Of a DNA stretch of 64,000 nt, positions 1-11,161 are shown piece after piece. Below the pieces are notes generated by a model, which made no database searches, was not told where the DNA came from, and saw only the letters and a list, made by a program, of their open reading frames with translations. The stretch is from NCBI GenBank assembly GCA_029582155.1, contig CM055906.1:17072937-17136936 (forward strand). The letters are read 5' to 3'. Numbering within the stretch: position 1 is the first letter of the stretch; every line of letters begins with the position of its first letter. Both the position numbers and the translations under genes were made by a program. The stretch comes from Panopea generosa (lineage: Eukaryota > Mollusca > Bivalvia > Adapedonta > Hiatellidae).

Positions 1-229
1 ACATTTGGTTTGCCATGCTCCTACCCACCCACTCAAACTTGCAGCTACCAAAACTTTTTATATTGCCTTCAAAGCCTTAATTTTTTTTTCATGATTTCTG
101 TTCATTTTTGTTTAAAATGACTATGCAAAATGAAAAACAGGGGTAAAAAATAAAACAGCTACCATCCTACCCACATGAAAAATACTGGATTGGAGCCCAA
201 CAAACAAACATTTTATTTAGGGATGGCCT
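1..229 (+). mobile_element. MITE family 1, 5'-cut by window
   Basis: The sequence matches copies at 5834, 15334 and 31103: a left part with the words gctcctacccacccactcaa and gcagctacc, a centre with aaaatgactatg, and a right end ttatttagggatggcc. The complete copies end in inverted repeats of the form ggccrtccttaaaaaa, giving a non-autonomous element of about 240 bp with no coding capacity. Confidence 0.65.
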
Positions 230-1122
230 AATTAATATAGGACCAAGTAATAACGTCCTCGAAAAAAACATTTTTTTCCATAACTAATATTTCAAATCTA
301 TAGAGTGTTTTCAATATTTATATCTTTCAAATAGCTTATATAGAATAAGTCTTATAATGAATTTATGAAAAAGATTTTAATAACCAGGTTTTCAACAATC
401 TAGTTGTGAGATTGTCAAACTTATGGTTTCCGTTCAATGGCTTCATGCAGTTAGAATCGACTGAGCTATTTGAATGAAACTTTGTACATAGTAAATTATA
501 TTGAGACGAAGGTTGCGAATGCATATATATGGGGACACTGAGGTCAAGTTCACAGTTAATAAAAATAGAAAATAAAAAAAGTTTCTCGGGACAATAACTT
601 AAGGACGAAATGAAACATCAGGATGAAACTTCATGCACAGGTGTATCTAGACAGAGGTATAAAGAACCCTGCTGTCAAGTTAATTGTTGCTTAAAATACC
701 GAAACCGATTTTGCCCAATAGCATTAGTTTTAAACAACTGAATGGATCAAAACAGAATTTGTATGTTGCCTGTACAAAGATTTTAATTTCTATTTAGTCT
801 TCTTCATTTAGTCTCATATTTTTCATTTCTTATAAATGTTTGCAGTGCTTTTGCTGAATTGTATCTGTCAGCAAAAAAAACCAAATAATATTTTAATTGT
901 AATTATATATGCACAAAAGAATATAATAGAGAACAGAATGTATAAACAATTATTGCACCCCTCTTGCTGAGACTTCCCGAGTACAATCAATTCAACAAAA
1001 GTGACCTACCTTACTGGAAACATTTGTTTAGTCTGTAAGATTGAATATTTTACAGTATTTGTTAAAACTGTTAGGGTTTTGATAGGTAGAATATGATAAC
1101 TAGAAGACAATCTTTGGTTGAT

Positions 1123-1250
1123 CTTTATCACAAAAGACAGTGCATTGCAAAGTTGCAAACTGAAACTTTATCACAAGAGACAGTGCATTGCAAAGTTGCA
1201 AACTGAAACTTTATCACAAGAGAAAGTGCATTGCAAAGTTGCAAACTGAA
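1123..1250. repeat. 43-bp tandem repeat, 3 copies
   Basis: Three consecutive units of 43 bp carry the word cagtgcattgcaaagttgca. The first is slightly diverged (caaaagac for caagagac). Confidence 0.9.
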
Positions 1251-1807
1251 AACATGGAACCTGTTGTACTAACTTCGGTGAACTTTTAAAACGTTTTAAA
1301 AAATTGTCATGAAATTCATGTAGTGGCCAACTTAGGTCATCATTAAAACTTTCTTGAAGCATAATTATTATTGGTATTCAAATTTGCACAAAGTTTACTT
1401 TAATGACGTCTATGTGTTCGTACAAAATCTTAGTCTTCTATGTCTTTGTTGTGAACTACTTTTGTTATCTCGTGGCTTTTCTCTGCAGGCAAAACAACTT
1501 TGTTTTTTTGTATTGAATTATTTGATATAAACACTACATCAGTCTATATGCCACCTTGTGCTCATAACATTTAAACTTTATCGCTATGGCTGTTACAAAG
1601 TTGGGTATTAGTTTCTAGTGTGTTGATAAAGCTGAACCGGAAATTTGAAAAGAGTACTTTTTCTTTAATATAAAGAGTTTTATGTGATTTGCATGCCTTG
1701 TATAACAATGTCATATAATGAGCGTGCCATGAATGTCTTATTTTTACAGCCATTATAACAGGTATATTCTGTTGCTAGATTAGAATAAACAAGTTTATTA
1801 TATGGTG

Positions 1808-2122
1808 TTTTGTGTGGCCTTCAACCTTTTAGCTGTATAATGATTGTCACATGACAACAGTGTAGGCTTGAAATATATTTGAAGCGCTGCTACACTTAAG
1901 TATCATGTGACCGATGCAGTGCCTGATTCTTCATTCTATCACATTAACACTGGCACTGGGGCAGCAGTTTTACAGCTGCCCTTATAATGCCAAGCATCTG
2001 CCACGAAAACTGTAATGACCATGTTTTGGGGTCTTTAGTATGACATGACAAAGGATCGAACCCGCAACCTTCTACTTGTAAGGTGGACAGTTAGTTCCAC
2101 CTTTAAACCAAGGTTACGGTGC
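1808..2122 (-). mobile_element. SINE family 2, diverged copy
   Basis: The reverse complement begins with a decayed tRNA-like head (box-B-like cgggttcgatcc, about 2050-2065) followed by the body words shared with copies at 16277 and 50390: the cataccaaaga-type motif, ctaggtc-like text and a tail leading to gaaggccac. It is old and has many substitutions. Confidence 0.55.
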
Positions 2123-2329
2123 CAGAATACAAGTATGTATGACTATTAAAATGCATTCTGACACATGGGTTGAAAATATTGTTCCATAAACAGTAGACAC
2201 AGTGTAATCTGATGGTATCTAATCATTGCCTATTTTATTAAAAAGCAATATTGTTTTATATACATGATATATGAAAGGATATTTATTCGAACATCATATG
2301 ATAACTGATATATCACTGATTTCTGTTTC

Positions 2330-3020
2330 ATATGAATACTGTTTTATATGATTACTGTTTCATATGGTTGTATATGATTACGGTTTCATGTGATTACTGT
2401 TTCATGTGATTCTATATGATAACTGTTTCATATGATTACTGTTCTATATGATTGTATATAATTACTGTTTAATATGATTACTGTTTCATGTGATTGTATA
2501 TGATTATTATGATAACTGTTTCATGATTGTATATGGTTACTGTTTCATATGATTGTATATGCTTACTGTTTCATGTGATTGTATATGATTTTATAGCTAT
2601 ATGCTGACTGTTTCATATGATTACTGTTTCATATGATTACTGTTTCATATGATTCTATATGATTATTGTTTCATATGATTGTATATGCTTACTGTTTCAT
2701 ATGATTATATATAATTACTGTTTCATGTGATTGAATATGCTAACTGTTTTATATGATTCTATATGATTACTGTTTCATATGATTGTATTTGATTGCTGTT
2801 TCATATGATCACTGTTTCAAATGATTACTGTATCATATGATTGTATATGATTACTGTTTCATATGATTGTATATGATTACTGTTTCATGCGATTATTGTA
2901 TCAAATGATTGTATATGATTACTGTTTCATATGATTACTGTATCACATGATTGTATATGATTACTGTTTCATATGATTACTGTATCATATGATTGTATAT
3001 GATTACTGTTTCATATATTT
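2330..3020. repeat. AT-rich variable minisatellite
   Basis: About 690 bp is built from the modules tgattactgtttcata and tgattgtata in irregular order, so the effective unit varies between about 16 and 26 bp. There is no open frame. Confidence 0.9.
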
Positions 3021-3567
3021 GTATTAGGCTCACATGCCTGTGTGATTATTAAAGAAAGTAAACAAATATCAGGTGCAGAAAGATAATAAACATTGAGTCC
3101 TTATTGTGAATATAAATTACTTGTGCAGGTAACAGAGGTGATGGTGAATGTATAGCTGTAGGCTTTTACAACTGTGTTGAAAATATAACTTATTATGTAC
3201 CACAATGGATAATAATAAATATATATGTTACTGTTGCTGTGTTTAAGATATAAAATTGATTTTGATTTTATTTTGTAAAATCAACCATAAACAATTGTTT
3301 GTTTCATTATTATTACTTGTATGACATGTCCTATTGACATGAAAGCCTCATGGCCAATTCAAACTTTCAAATCACCACAACTTTCTGTCTATCCAAGGTT
3401 GATATTTTAAGTTTTAACCTATTTTATTAGGATTTAAAAAAAATGCATTGCGATAAACTAAATTACGTTTCAGATTTTACAGATGCTTTTATAAGTGCAT
3501 AATGTATAACAATCTGTTGTCACTGCTGCTGAACACATGATTGAAACGAATCTGTAAACTTTTGCAG

Positions 3568-3712
3568 AATTGACAAATTAGATTTTGCACTGCGGTCATT
3601 GCAAGCCCAGCACCAAGTGTCTGAGACAGAAAATTTGAAACGAAGTAATTTACTGGAACAAACCACTTCAGCATTGTCAATGCTGGAAAATGAAAACACA
3701 AGGTTAAAAAAG
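3568..3712 (+). CDS. Exon 1 seen here of a long coiled-coil protein (partial gene)
   Basis: This exon follows an acceptor ending ttttgcag and ends at AAG|GTGAGT. Its first base completes a codon begun in an exon outside the window; the other 144 nt encode 48 residues starting IDKLDFALRSLQAQ. Hydrophobic or permissive residues fall at a/d positions 1, 4, 8, 11, 15, 18, 22, 25, 29, 32, 36, 39, 43 and 46, an unbroken heptad pattern with Leu at 4, 8, 11, 29, 36, 39 and 46. There is no start methionine or signal peptide, so the gene begins upstream of base 1. The family is not recognised. Confidence 0.82.
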
Positions 3713-4370
3713 GTGAGTTTTATTAAGGGAGAACGGGGTAGTTACTAGGGCCAAGTTGGAAATTTAATAATGTGATAAAATAAAGGCATGAAATGAAAAA
3801 ATAAAACACTGAAGTTTTTGCTAACATGATCCTGACACACCTTTGAACTATCTACATGGATGTAAAGTATCTTGCTGCAGGACACCACACATGGTCATAA
3901 AGGGGAATTAAACTCGCGACCTCTGACCCTGCGTCTGATGCTCCTCCGCCAGACCAAGCTATTATCAAATATGTAACAAATATATTTATTTAATGCTTTC
4001 TGATGACTTGTAGAAGTTTATCAGTGACTTGTTTTTGATGATAATTTAAAATAGTGAAATTATATATGATATTTCACTGTTTTCAGTCATGTAATAAAAA
4101 AAGAAATGTTGGTTTCACTGAAATACCATTCTCGCATTTCACTCCAAAATGATATGGCCTTACACTTGTGGTCATACCACTCATAAGTTATTGTGGTGAA
4201 ACAACAAGAATATTTCACTGAAGCTGACAATTAATCTCCGTATATTATATTGATTTTTAATTTTCCGCTGTGATCTTTGGGTTATAAAACTATATAAACA
4301 AAAAATAATGCACTTGTTCTTTAAATACCTCATGACTTCTATATATGACTTGTGCTGTATGATTTTCCAG
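3713..4370 (+). other. Intron 1
   Basis: An intron of 658 bp with gtgagt and cag ends. Bases 3825-3962 look like a tRNA-derived repeat on the minus strand (reverse complement reads gcttggtctggcggaggagc, then a cgcgagtttaattcc box-B-like word). The rest is AT-rich. Confidence 0.6.
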
Positions 4371-4496
4371 GATAAGGATATGCTACGACAGGAAATACTC
4401 GTTGCTAAGGAAGCTATGGAGTTGGCACGGGAAAAATTTAGTCCGATGGAAGAACAAAACAAAAATCTCAAAGATCAAATGGAAAGAACAAAAGAG
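4371..4496 (+). CDS. Exon 2, coiled-coil segment of 42 residues
   Basis: Acceptor gattttccag and donor GAG|GTGTGG bound 126 nt in phase 0 at both ends. The 42 residues begin DKDMLRQEILVAKEAM and continue exon 1's heptads without a slip: K2, L5, I9, A12, M16, A19, F23, M26, N30, L33, M37, T40. A longer open frame runs on both sides into intron, but the splice sites and codon content restrict coding to these bases. The length is exactly six heptads, as in exons 3 and 5. Confidence 0.85.
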
Positions 4497-5573
4497 GTGT
4501 GGATCATTTTCATTTTCTTTTATCACATTGTGAAAAATTGGATGATATTTTATTATTTGTGATTGACATTTGCTGTGAAATGAGTTTAATCAAAGATTTG
4601 TTAAATATGAGTTATATATAGTAGGTGGTCCTCCACGATGTAAGAAACTGCTGTCTAATGACCTCTGACCTCTCAGGTTATAGGTTGATGTATTCCTCCA
4701 CAAAATTGTAACCTTTCATGCATTGAAATTCCCATTAGTGTGTGTTACTGGAATGTGAGAACACTGAAATTCCGCCATGTTAATTGGGTAATGACTATTA
4801 CATACCTTGTACAATGTCAACACTGAGGAAGGAAGTCAAACCCATAATGTCTTATTTCTATAATGTTTGGAATGAGTTTTTGTTAGCTCGTTAATGGTGT
4901 CCTGTACATTATTGGACAGTTAGCCATCAAAATGTCCTTACAAATACTCAAAAACACAAGTAATTACATGTACACAGTTGCAATACACACAAGTTTACTG
5001 CAGATTGTATAAGCATCAAATTTATTGTATACACAATCAGTGTTTACATTACAATATGTTTTACATGTGGCATTCTAAGTATAATATGTATCAATTCAAA
5101 ATTGAATTTTATATTTATTGCAATTCATAATTATGTTCCCTTTTAGTGCAAAGTTTATCACAAAACAAATATATTAAATGTTTGTAACATACTGTAGTAT
5201 ACAGTAAACTGTTACAGCTGTACAAAACTTGCATGGATATAATTTGCATGGATATAACTTGCATGGATAAAGGTTAGGGCATTATAAATTAATTGCTAGA
5301 TTATTACCCAACTTTTTGTTAAAAACGGGGAGGGCAGGAGAATTTTATTTTTTTTATATTTATAAAATTTTTGATGTTTTTTTAATATATATTTTTTTTT
5401 AATTATTTTTTTATGAAAATAAAAAGTTTAAGGGTGGCATGAAAATAAGAGGACGGGGTGATTGTCTAGTAATTAATTTATTATGGCCCTAGTATTCCAT
5501 TTTGAATGATAAAACTGAACTAAAGGCATTTTGAAAATGTTGAGTAATAGTTCTCTGACACTAACATTTACAG
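4497..5573 (+). other. Intron 2a, before the first micro-exon
   Basis: The intron begins at a GTGTGG donor. Apart from a 14-bp triplicate near 5224-5268 (ttgcatggata) and the MITE at 5275-5490, bases 4500-5220 show no exon or recognisable repeat. Confidence 0.6.
5275..5490. mobile_element. MITE family 2
   Basis: The ends are inverted repeats: left agggcattataaattaatt, right ttaatttattatggccct. The centre holds T/A-rich sequence and the words ggggagggcagg and gggtggcatgaaaataag. Other copies lie at 16193-16702 (interrupted) and 48276-48388 (internally deleted). About 216 bp, non-coding. Confidence 0.75.
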
Positions 5574-5594
5574 AAATTCATACTGATGAATGAG
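5574..5594 (+). CDS. Candidate 21-nt micro-exon encoding one heptad (KFILMNE)
   Basis: The 21 nt lie between a very good acceptor (branch-like ctaac, then atttacag) and a consensus donor GAG|GTAAGT. They are in phase with exons 2 and 3 and encode KFILMNE, exactly one heptad. F2 and M5 fall at the a and d positions predicted by counting from exon 2, and exon 3 continues in the same register. Skipping it would also leave frame and register intact, so a cassette exon is plausible. The call rests on sequence logic only; there is no transcript evidence. Confidence 0.65.
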
Positions 5595-5833
5595 GTAAGT
5601 CCTGCTGCAGACAACTAACTTTGTTATTTGTTATTTTATACCAACCGTCTTATTTCATTCTTGTTATATTTTAAATTTTAATAATCACACTATTTTTATC
5701 TCAGGCAATTGTTAAATGTCACTAACGTATTATATGGATATGATAATTACAGAATTTCTTGCTTCTGACTAGTGCATCCTTGGTCAAGGGACTTCCTAAT
5801 TAAATCCTCAGACCATACGATAATTAACTCATG

Positions 5834-6039
5834 GGGCCGTCCTTAAAAAATAAATTGTTGCCATGTTCCTACCTATTCACACAAAATTGCAGCTACCCAA
5901 ACTTATTTATTGACTTTCGAAAATGTTTAATTTTTCTTTTAAATGACTGCAAAATCAAAATTTAGGGGAAAAAAATATCTACCCACACGGAAAATACTGG
6001 CAGGGAGCACAGCAAACAAACATTTTTTTAAGGATGGCT
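5834..6039 (+). mobile_element. MITE family 1 copy
   Basis: Terminal inverted repeats gggccgtccttaaaaaataa and ttttttaaggatggc flank a diverged centre containing gcagctaccc and aaatgactgc. It is a few tens of bases shorter than the copy at 15334. Confidence 0.7.
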
Positions 6040-6101
6040 TGATGGTCTGGTGTAATTGTAACTTAAAAATGATTAAAATTATATGGACCAAGATGTTGTG
6101 G

Positions 6102-6388
6102 ATTAACCCTTTACTTCATATAGACGCCTTTGGACACCTCTAATATAGTCCTCCTTTGGACACCTAATATAGTCCTCCTTTGGACACCTCTAATATAGAC
6201 CCTTTGGACATCTAATATAGAAGGCTTTTGAATTATTGGCTGAATTATGTTTAAATTAACTGACAGAGTGGAGAACAGTGCAGGAAGTGTTCAGATTGCT
6301 CGTCACGAGCAATCTGAACTCTTCCTGCACTGTTTTCAAAGGCCTTCTGTGATTGGTGAAAACGCGTATCTTTGGAGTAAAGGGTTAA
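6102..6388. mobile_element. piggyBac-like MITE with central palindrome
   Basis: The element is bounded by TTAA and inverted ends ccctttacttcatat / agtaaaggg; TTAA target sites with CCC-starting ends are typical of piggyBac. Near the centre (about 6276-6332) is a near-perfect palindrome around the word gattgctcgtcacgagcaat. The left arm carries four imperfect copies of cctttggacacctctaatat. Related copies are at 33914 and 41797. Confidence 0.7.
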
Positions 6389-7467
6389 GCACTTTCCTTG
6401 TTAACGTTCCATTATAACACTTTTATTTCAATATTATAATTTAACATCTTCACTCAGTAATATACCATTGTTTAGGCTAGTTTTACTCTTTAAATGAGAC
6501 CAGGATGTACTTTACTCCCTGTAACATTAACAGATTCACTGTTTTATCATTTAATATTAAACCTTTCACTGTTTATTCTATGTTAATGTTTTGGTTTGAA
6601 TATTTACAATTGGTTTAAACAATATTTATTGTAATATTTGTTTTTATATATACATATACAAGTACATTGTATGTTGTATTTAAAAATCAATCTTAATTAA
6701 AGTTTGTGACAGACATCCCATGTGTCATTCCGACAGTGGTCACAATAGGGTACGGCAAATTCTATTCATAATGTGATATCAGTTTCAGCAAATGGCAACT
6801 ATCTGTATGTTTATTTAAGTATAATTAAACAACAAGTTGCAAAATTGGTAATAGTTCCAGGATTTTACTGTGAATCGAAAAGATGACAGTAGTCAATGAC
6901 GTTTCAGTCCTCAAGCACTAACTTGACTTAGTCCATGACAGATGCCAGCATGTAGATTTGATTTCAGATAAAAGCTCCAGTCATAAATTCTACATTGCAA
7001 CAATTTGTTTGTTGCAAAGTCATTCTCTGTCTGTTAAAAAGGGTGCGTAAAATTGTTTATGTAACCAAATCGACTGTTTTGTGATTTGAATACTGGTAAT
7101 TCTAAGTTGCATCAGAAGCAGGGGTCGCAAAATCTTATGATGTGACGATATAAACAGATCAGTAAAATGTCACTGGTTAATTTCACCTCATGATAAAATC
7201 AGTAAACTCATCAATTATGCAACATGTAATTTAGGAAGAAAACATCATGACATAGTTTTCTTTTAAATCAAGTATATTTGACACTACTGTCTTTACATGC
7301 GTTGGTCAATATTATGTTTCTGTCCTTTTATTGAGATATATCCAGCTGCAGTAGTTTGATCTGTAGATTTATGTCTGTGATCGTTTATTTTCTTTTTTAA
7401 ACATATTGTAAAAGTAACCAAGACTGTAACCTCGTACTGTTCAATTGAATATATCCAACCATTCATA

Positions 7468-7712
7468 ATGAGTGCATGGGTCCCTCAGTGGGCAAGTGAT
7501 CTAAGGTCCAATCTCTACATCCCTTCACACTGCTCAGGTCATAGGTTTGAGTCCTGCTCTGTCAAAAAACTTAATATGAGAAAGTTTGCCAGCTACATGC
7601 GGAAGGACTGGTGGTTTGGTGTTGTTTAATAGCTCTACCTCTATCAATAAAACTGAATATGTCATAAATAACCTGTCATGTGTGTTAAACCTCATTAAAA
7701 AATATATATGTA
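7468..7712 (+). mobile_element. SINE-like repeat family 4
   Basis: It shares an ordered set of words with copies near 16692, 36955, 56415, 58588 and 60945: ctaaggtc, ggtttgagtcctgctc (box-B-like), tgagaaagtttgccag, a tcttcctccac-type word, aataaaactgaatat, and a tail gttaaacctcattaaaaaa. A tRNA-derived origin is likely but the 5' head is decayed. Confidence 0.6.
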
Positions 7713-7867
7713 AGATGCTGTTTACCCATGATGTATTGTTGGGAGATTAGCTCAAATGTATCGAAAATGGTGTCAAACCCTATGATTAGACTAAGTGCAA
7801 TAATTCTCACTGTTTTCATATTCACTCAATTTTTAAAGGAATAGTATATAAATTAATTATTTTACAG

Positions 7868-7993
7868 GAAAATGAGAAAATGATGAAGAAGTCTTATCAA
7901 GTAACCAATCAGATGAGTGATTTGAAAGAACTAACAGAAAAAATGAAGGAAGAGAATGAAAAATTAGCTGGTTCATGGAAAAATCTCTCAGAG
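7868..7993 (+). CDS. Exon 3, coiled-coil segment of 42 residues
   Basis: Acceptor attattttacag and donor GAG|GTATGG enclose 126 nt in phase 0-0. The peptide starts ENEKMMKKSYQV; core positions are N2, M5, S9, V12, M16, L19, T23, M26, N30, L33, W37 and L40, the same offset from the exon start as in exons 2, 4, 5 and 6. It is rich in Lys, Glu and Met and has no proline. One Trp at 37 sits in a core position, which is unusual for a canonical dimeric coil. Confidence 0.87.
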
Positions 7994-8737
7994 GTATGGT
8001 ACAAGCAGGCAGGGGTGGTTTATTAAACATATGGCGCGGAGATTAAATAAAAATACTGTATTGTGTTCTCACCAATGAATAATAGTGGTATCACAAGGAA
8101 TATAATCGTCAAAATTACTATATCTTGCATATCGAGTTAAAAGTTTTGAATGTATACATGGTTTCCACTCAGTATAAAATAAAAATGGTAGCTTTTTTCA
8201 CTGTTCTGATAGTTTTGATTTGAAAGTCATCGTCCAGCTCCTACTTGCGTCCAATTGGTATTGATTAGCTAACGGAAACATTCTGTAGGGAATTGGCTTT
8301 AAAAAGTTGTAGTTCACCTATTTGCATATCTGATGTGTTAATTAACTTTAGGCTTCCCTCCATGAGTTTTATTTTGTGAATACTTCTGATATATTCTGTT
8401 ATTCTTAAGAAAAATAATTAGGTTAGTCAGTAATACTTCCTGCAAACAATACCGTGGTTGTGAATTTGAATATTACCTGGTCACAAGTCCCGGTGTTGAT
8501 TTATATATAACATTGCCTCTCATTGTGCTTCGTCTCCTATGGCTGATTAAAGTGGGAATGTTATCAGTTACTTGTGCAGATGGGTGTGCTCAAGTATTTG
8601 TTAACATTCCAGGATCCCAGGAAAGAGTGGTTAGGTCGACTGATCGTCTGTAAGCCCTCAATGGCATAAAAATGACTAAACATTCAAAGAAATTTAATAA
8701 ATATATTACAAAATTTGGCAATTTTGCTACATTTTAG
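7994..8737 (+). other. Intron 3
   Basis: A 744-bp intron. Bases 8465-8695 are a 5'-truncated SINE family 1 copy: gttatcagttacttgtgcag, then ggatcccaggaaagagtgg and the end ccctcaatggcataaaaatg. The rest is unremarkable AT-rich intron. Confidence 0.6.
8465..8695 (+). mobile_element. SINE family 1, 5'-truncated
   Basis: It carries the body and 3' end of family 1 (gttatcagttacttg, tgtgctcaag, ccaggatcccaggaaagagt, cctcaatggcataaaaatga) without a recognisable tRNA box A. It ends about 40 bases before exon 4. Confidence 0.65.
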
Positions 8738-8905
8738 GAGAAACAAAAGTTGGTGCGTGAAATTGACAATAACCAAGAAAACCACCGAGAGACTCGGGCT
8801 CGTGTGACGAATCTTGCAACAGAACGAGACAGATTGTTCCACGAGAAGATGGAGATGAACAGCAAATTACAACAATTGACGATTGACAAGGAACAAATAG
8901 AAAAG
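8738..8905 (+). CDS. Exon 4, coiled-coil segment of 56 residues
   Basis: Acceptor gctacattttag and donor AAG|GTAAAG bound 168 nt, phase 0-0, eight heptads. The peptide starts EKQKLVREIDNNQ and ends KEQIEK. Core residues L5, I9, V23, L26, L33, M40, L44, L47 and I54 stay in the register of the preceding exons, with a polar stretch around residues 10-20 that should weaken the coil locally. A (GATT)n microsatellite starts about 12 bases after the donor. Confidence 0.88.
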
Positions 8906-8915
8906 GTAAAGTCTG

Positions 8916-8916
<1 letters not shown>

Positions 8917-8954
<38 letters not shown>
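8917..8954. repeat. (GATT)n microsatellite
   Basis: About nine and a half perfect GATT units start 12 bases after the exon 4 splice donor. Confidence 0.98.
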
Positions 8955-8957
<3 letters not shown>

Positions 8958-9476
8958 AGAACGATACTGTCACATTAAGACATTAATTTTGTGTATCTGC
9001 ATTATTATAAATAAACAAAGTTTCCTTTCATTGAAGGAAATGATAAATTCTTTGGAAAAATGCCTGTACCATTGTGTTACTGACCACCACAACTGTCTCA
9101 TAGCATTCGAGACGAGCATTCCAACCAAGGTTGTACGAGTGAGAACTGGGTGTAATCTAGTCTGTCAGAATCAGACATCTGTGCAGATTCAAAATTGAAA
9201 TCAACAGGTGCACAGTACTGCGACAAAAAATGGTTATATCTACCTACATTTAAATGTATGAAAACTAATGTCTGTGAATGCCTTTGAGGAGATAGTATGA
9301 GTTGTTTCCCTTCAACTGTCAAACTATATGTCTATAACTGTATATAGTGAAAAAAATAAGACTGGAAGAGTTACTCCCCTTCCAAATCAATGAAAGATAA
9401 CTGTTCTGGTCAGGTAATTTGTAAAAATGTCAATTCATTGTTCATTGATATCTCTATAATAACCACAACTTGATAG

Positions 9477-9518
9477 GATTGCCGACTCCTGATGCAGAAA
9501 AAGATGACCATTGAGAAG
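9477..9518 (+). CDS. Weak candidate 42-nt exon (two heptads)
   Basis: Bases after a plain acceptor (acttgatag) encode DCRLLMQKKMTIEK, 14 residues, in phase 0-0 and in heptad register with exon 4 (C2, L5, K9, I12 at core positions). It ends TIEK, resembling the EQIEK end of exon 4. The donor AAG|GTTCAT is poor, and a second acceptor-like gatgcag lies inside, which would leave a 21-nt exon (KKMTIEK). It could be a decayed or duplicated exon rather than a used one. Confidence 0.3.
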
Positions 9519-11140
9519 GTTCATTTATTGTCACATACTTCTTTTTATTTTAATACATAACCTATACTCAGATGTTGGTGGAGAGTTTTACCTCAGTGTA
9601 GACATAGAGAAGACATTAATGTAGTTAGTACAGAAATTGAGTGTTTGTGGTATATGGGTTAATTATGTATTGTATACTTTAATTATTGGATATATTCAAG
9701 TAAGAAAATATGCGGAGATGTCAAATGTTCAGTATAGGGATTGAGGTTTGAGTTAAACCCTCATTTTCATAAGATCTTTGTATCTGAGTATTGTGTAATG
9801 AGCTAAAATATAAACATTCACTAAACTTAAGGTATTTTCGGCATTCCTGTCAGATTTTTTGACATTTGGCATAAATTATCAAAAATCTATGCACTGGTAC
9901 TATGAAGTCTTTTCTTTGCTTTCATTTGAGTTATTTTTTTTTAAATATAGTTCTGCATTTTTATGTTAGCAAGCACCCCAAGGGGTACATATTATTCTGA
10001 CATCTGTTGCTGTTTTTCCCTTAGAAAATGATCAAATTGCATACTACAAATGTAGCAGATTATTTCATAAATTGTTTTATACTCAATAGTTTTACATCAG
10101 ATTGTGAATCAAATTCTTACAACTTAGAAAACATTAATGTCAGTGTCTTTGAAGGTAGAACCAGTAGAATAATGCAGAAGGACGGTGTGTGTAGTGTCTA
10201 CTAAGATTCACGTACATGTGTCCAAGTTTTCCTCCACAAGTTAAACTGGTCACCTTGTATAACCTGTAATATGTTGAAAATGATGTTAAACCTCAATCAA
10301 AAACACACATTCACAAAACCCCAAAAATATAATTAGTAATTAAAACACATTCTAAACATTATTTTGATTTGTTTTGTAGGCTGGAAAAGTAAAACGTATA
10401 TAGTATTTTAGAAGCATTTCATTCCCTTTAGGAGGATTATATACACATTAGAAGCGCTTGGATATAAACTTGTGTTATCACCAGGGATCTCTCTCCACTT
10501 CATGTATTTGAATATATTAATGAAATTTGGCAGATAAACATATGGATACCAAGATGTGTGTAAATATACATATAATAATTAAATAAGATGTGATATATAG
10601 GACTGATATAATGATGGCTTGTTGTAGTGGCTGTTTCTTACATCAAATTTGTTTCTGGTTAAAACTGACTAATTGAAAATGAAGTACCTGTTATGAGAAC
10701 AAAATCAAACTGTAAGAATTATAGAGAATTGTCAAATTATAATGTCATGTTGTAAGGGATATTTCTAATTGAAACAATTATTTAAAAAAATAGACAATTC
10801 GTGTAAGAGAAGTTATATAAAGCATTTTCCTGAGATGTTTCAATCATAAAATCTTCACTCTAGCCTAAGATGAGTGCTTTCTGATTGCTGTTAATATTAT
10901 TATATAATAGACATTAATAATCCTGACTGCTATTTTATGACAATGTATTTCATCTTTTTATAAATATTATTCAAATGGAGAATTGAAATATCTTTATTGT
11001 TATTGTTAATATCAGAGATATGTCAAGGTAAAAATCATTTGCTATAGATGCTAATAGGAAGTTGCCAGAGTTTTTTAGATATTGACATTAATATAAAAGG
11101 AATCAAGGTTGAAGACTGGTGATTATATTTCACTTTTCAG

Positions 11141-11161
11141 CGATTAGAAATGATAGAAAAG
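11141..11161 (+). CDS. Candidate 21-nt micro-exon encoding one heptad (RLEMIEK)
   Basis: A pyrimidine-rich acceptor (atatttcacttttcag) and donor AAG|GTAGTC bound 21 nt in phase 0-0, encoding RLEMIEK. L2 and I5 fall on the a/d positions predicted from exon 4, and exon 5 then continues unbroken (L5, I9, L16, I19). It is the second one-heptad insert found in this part of the gene. The donor is weaker than that of the 5574 micro-exon. Inclusion or skipping would both keep frame and register. Confidence 0.55.

Larger units (their letters stand above)
230..3567 (+). other. Upstream intron sequence
   Basis: This lies inside an intron of the coiled-coil gene, since exon 1 begins in mid-codon. Besides the repeats listed separately (1123-1250, 1808-2122, 2330-3020), bases 230-1120, 1255-1805 and 3020-3560 are AT-rich with no convincing exon on either strand. 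Confidence 0.7.
5595..7867 (+). other. Intron 2b, after the first micro-exon
   Basis: It contains MITE family 1 (5834-6039), a piggyBac-like MITE (6102-6388) and a SINE-like repeat (7468-7712). Bases 6390-7465 are AT-rich, and I see no exon or repeat in them. Confidence 0.6.

Noticed and set aside
9039-9070. Coil-like words EMINSLEK after cattgaag
   Set aside because: No donor in a compatible phase; the nearest GT breaks the frame.
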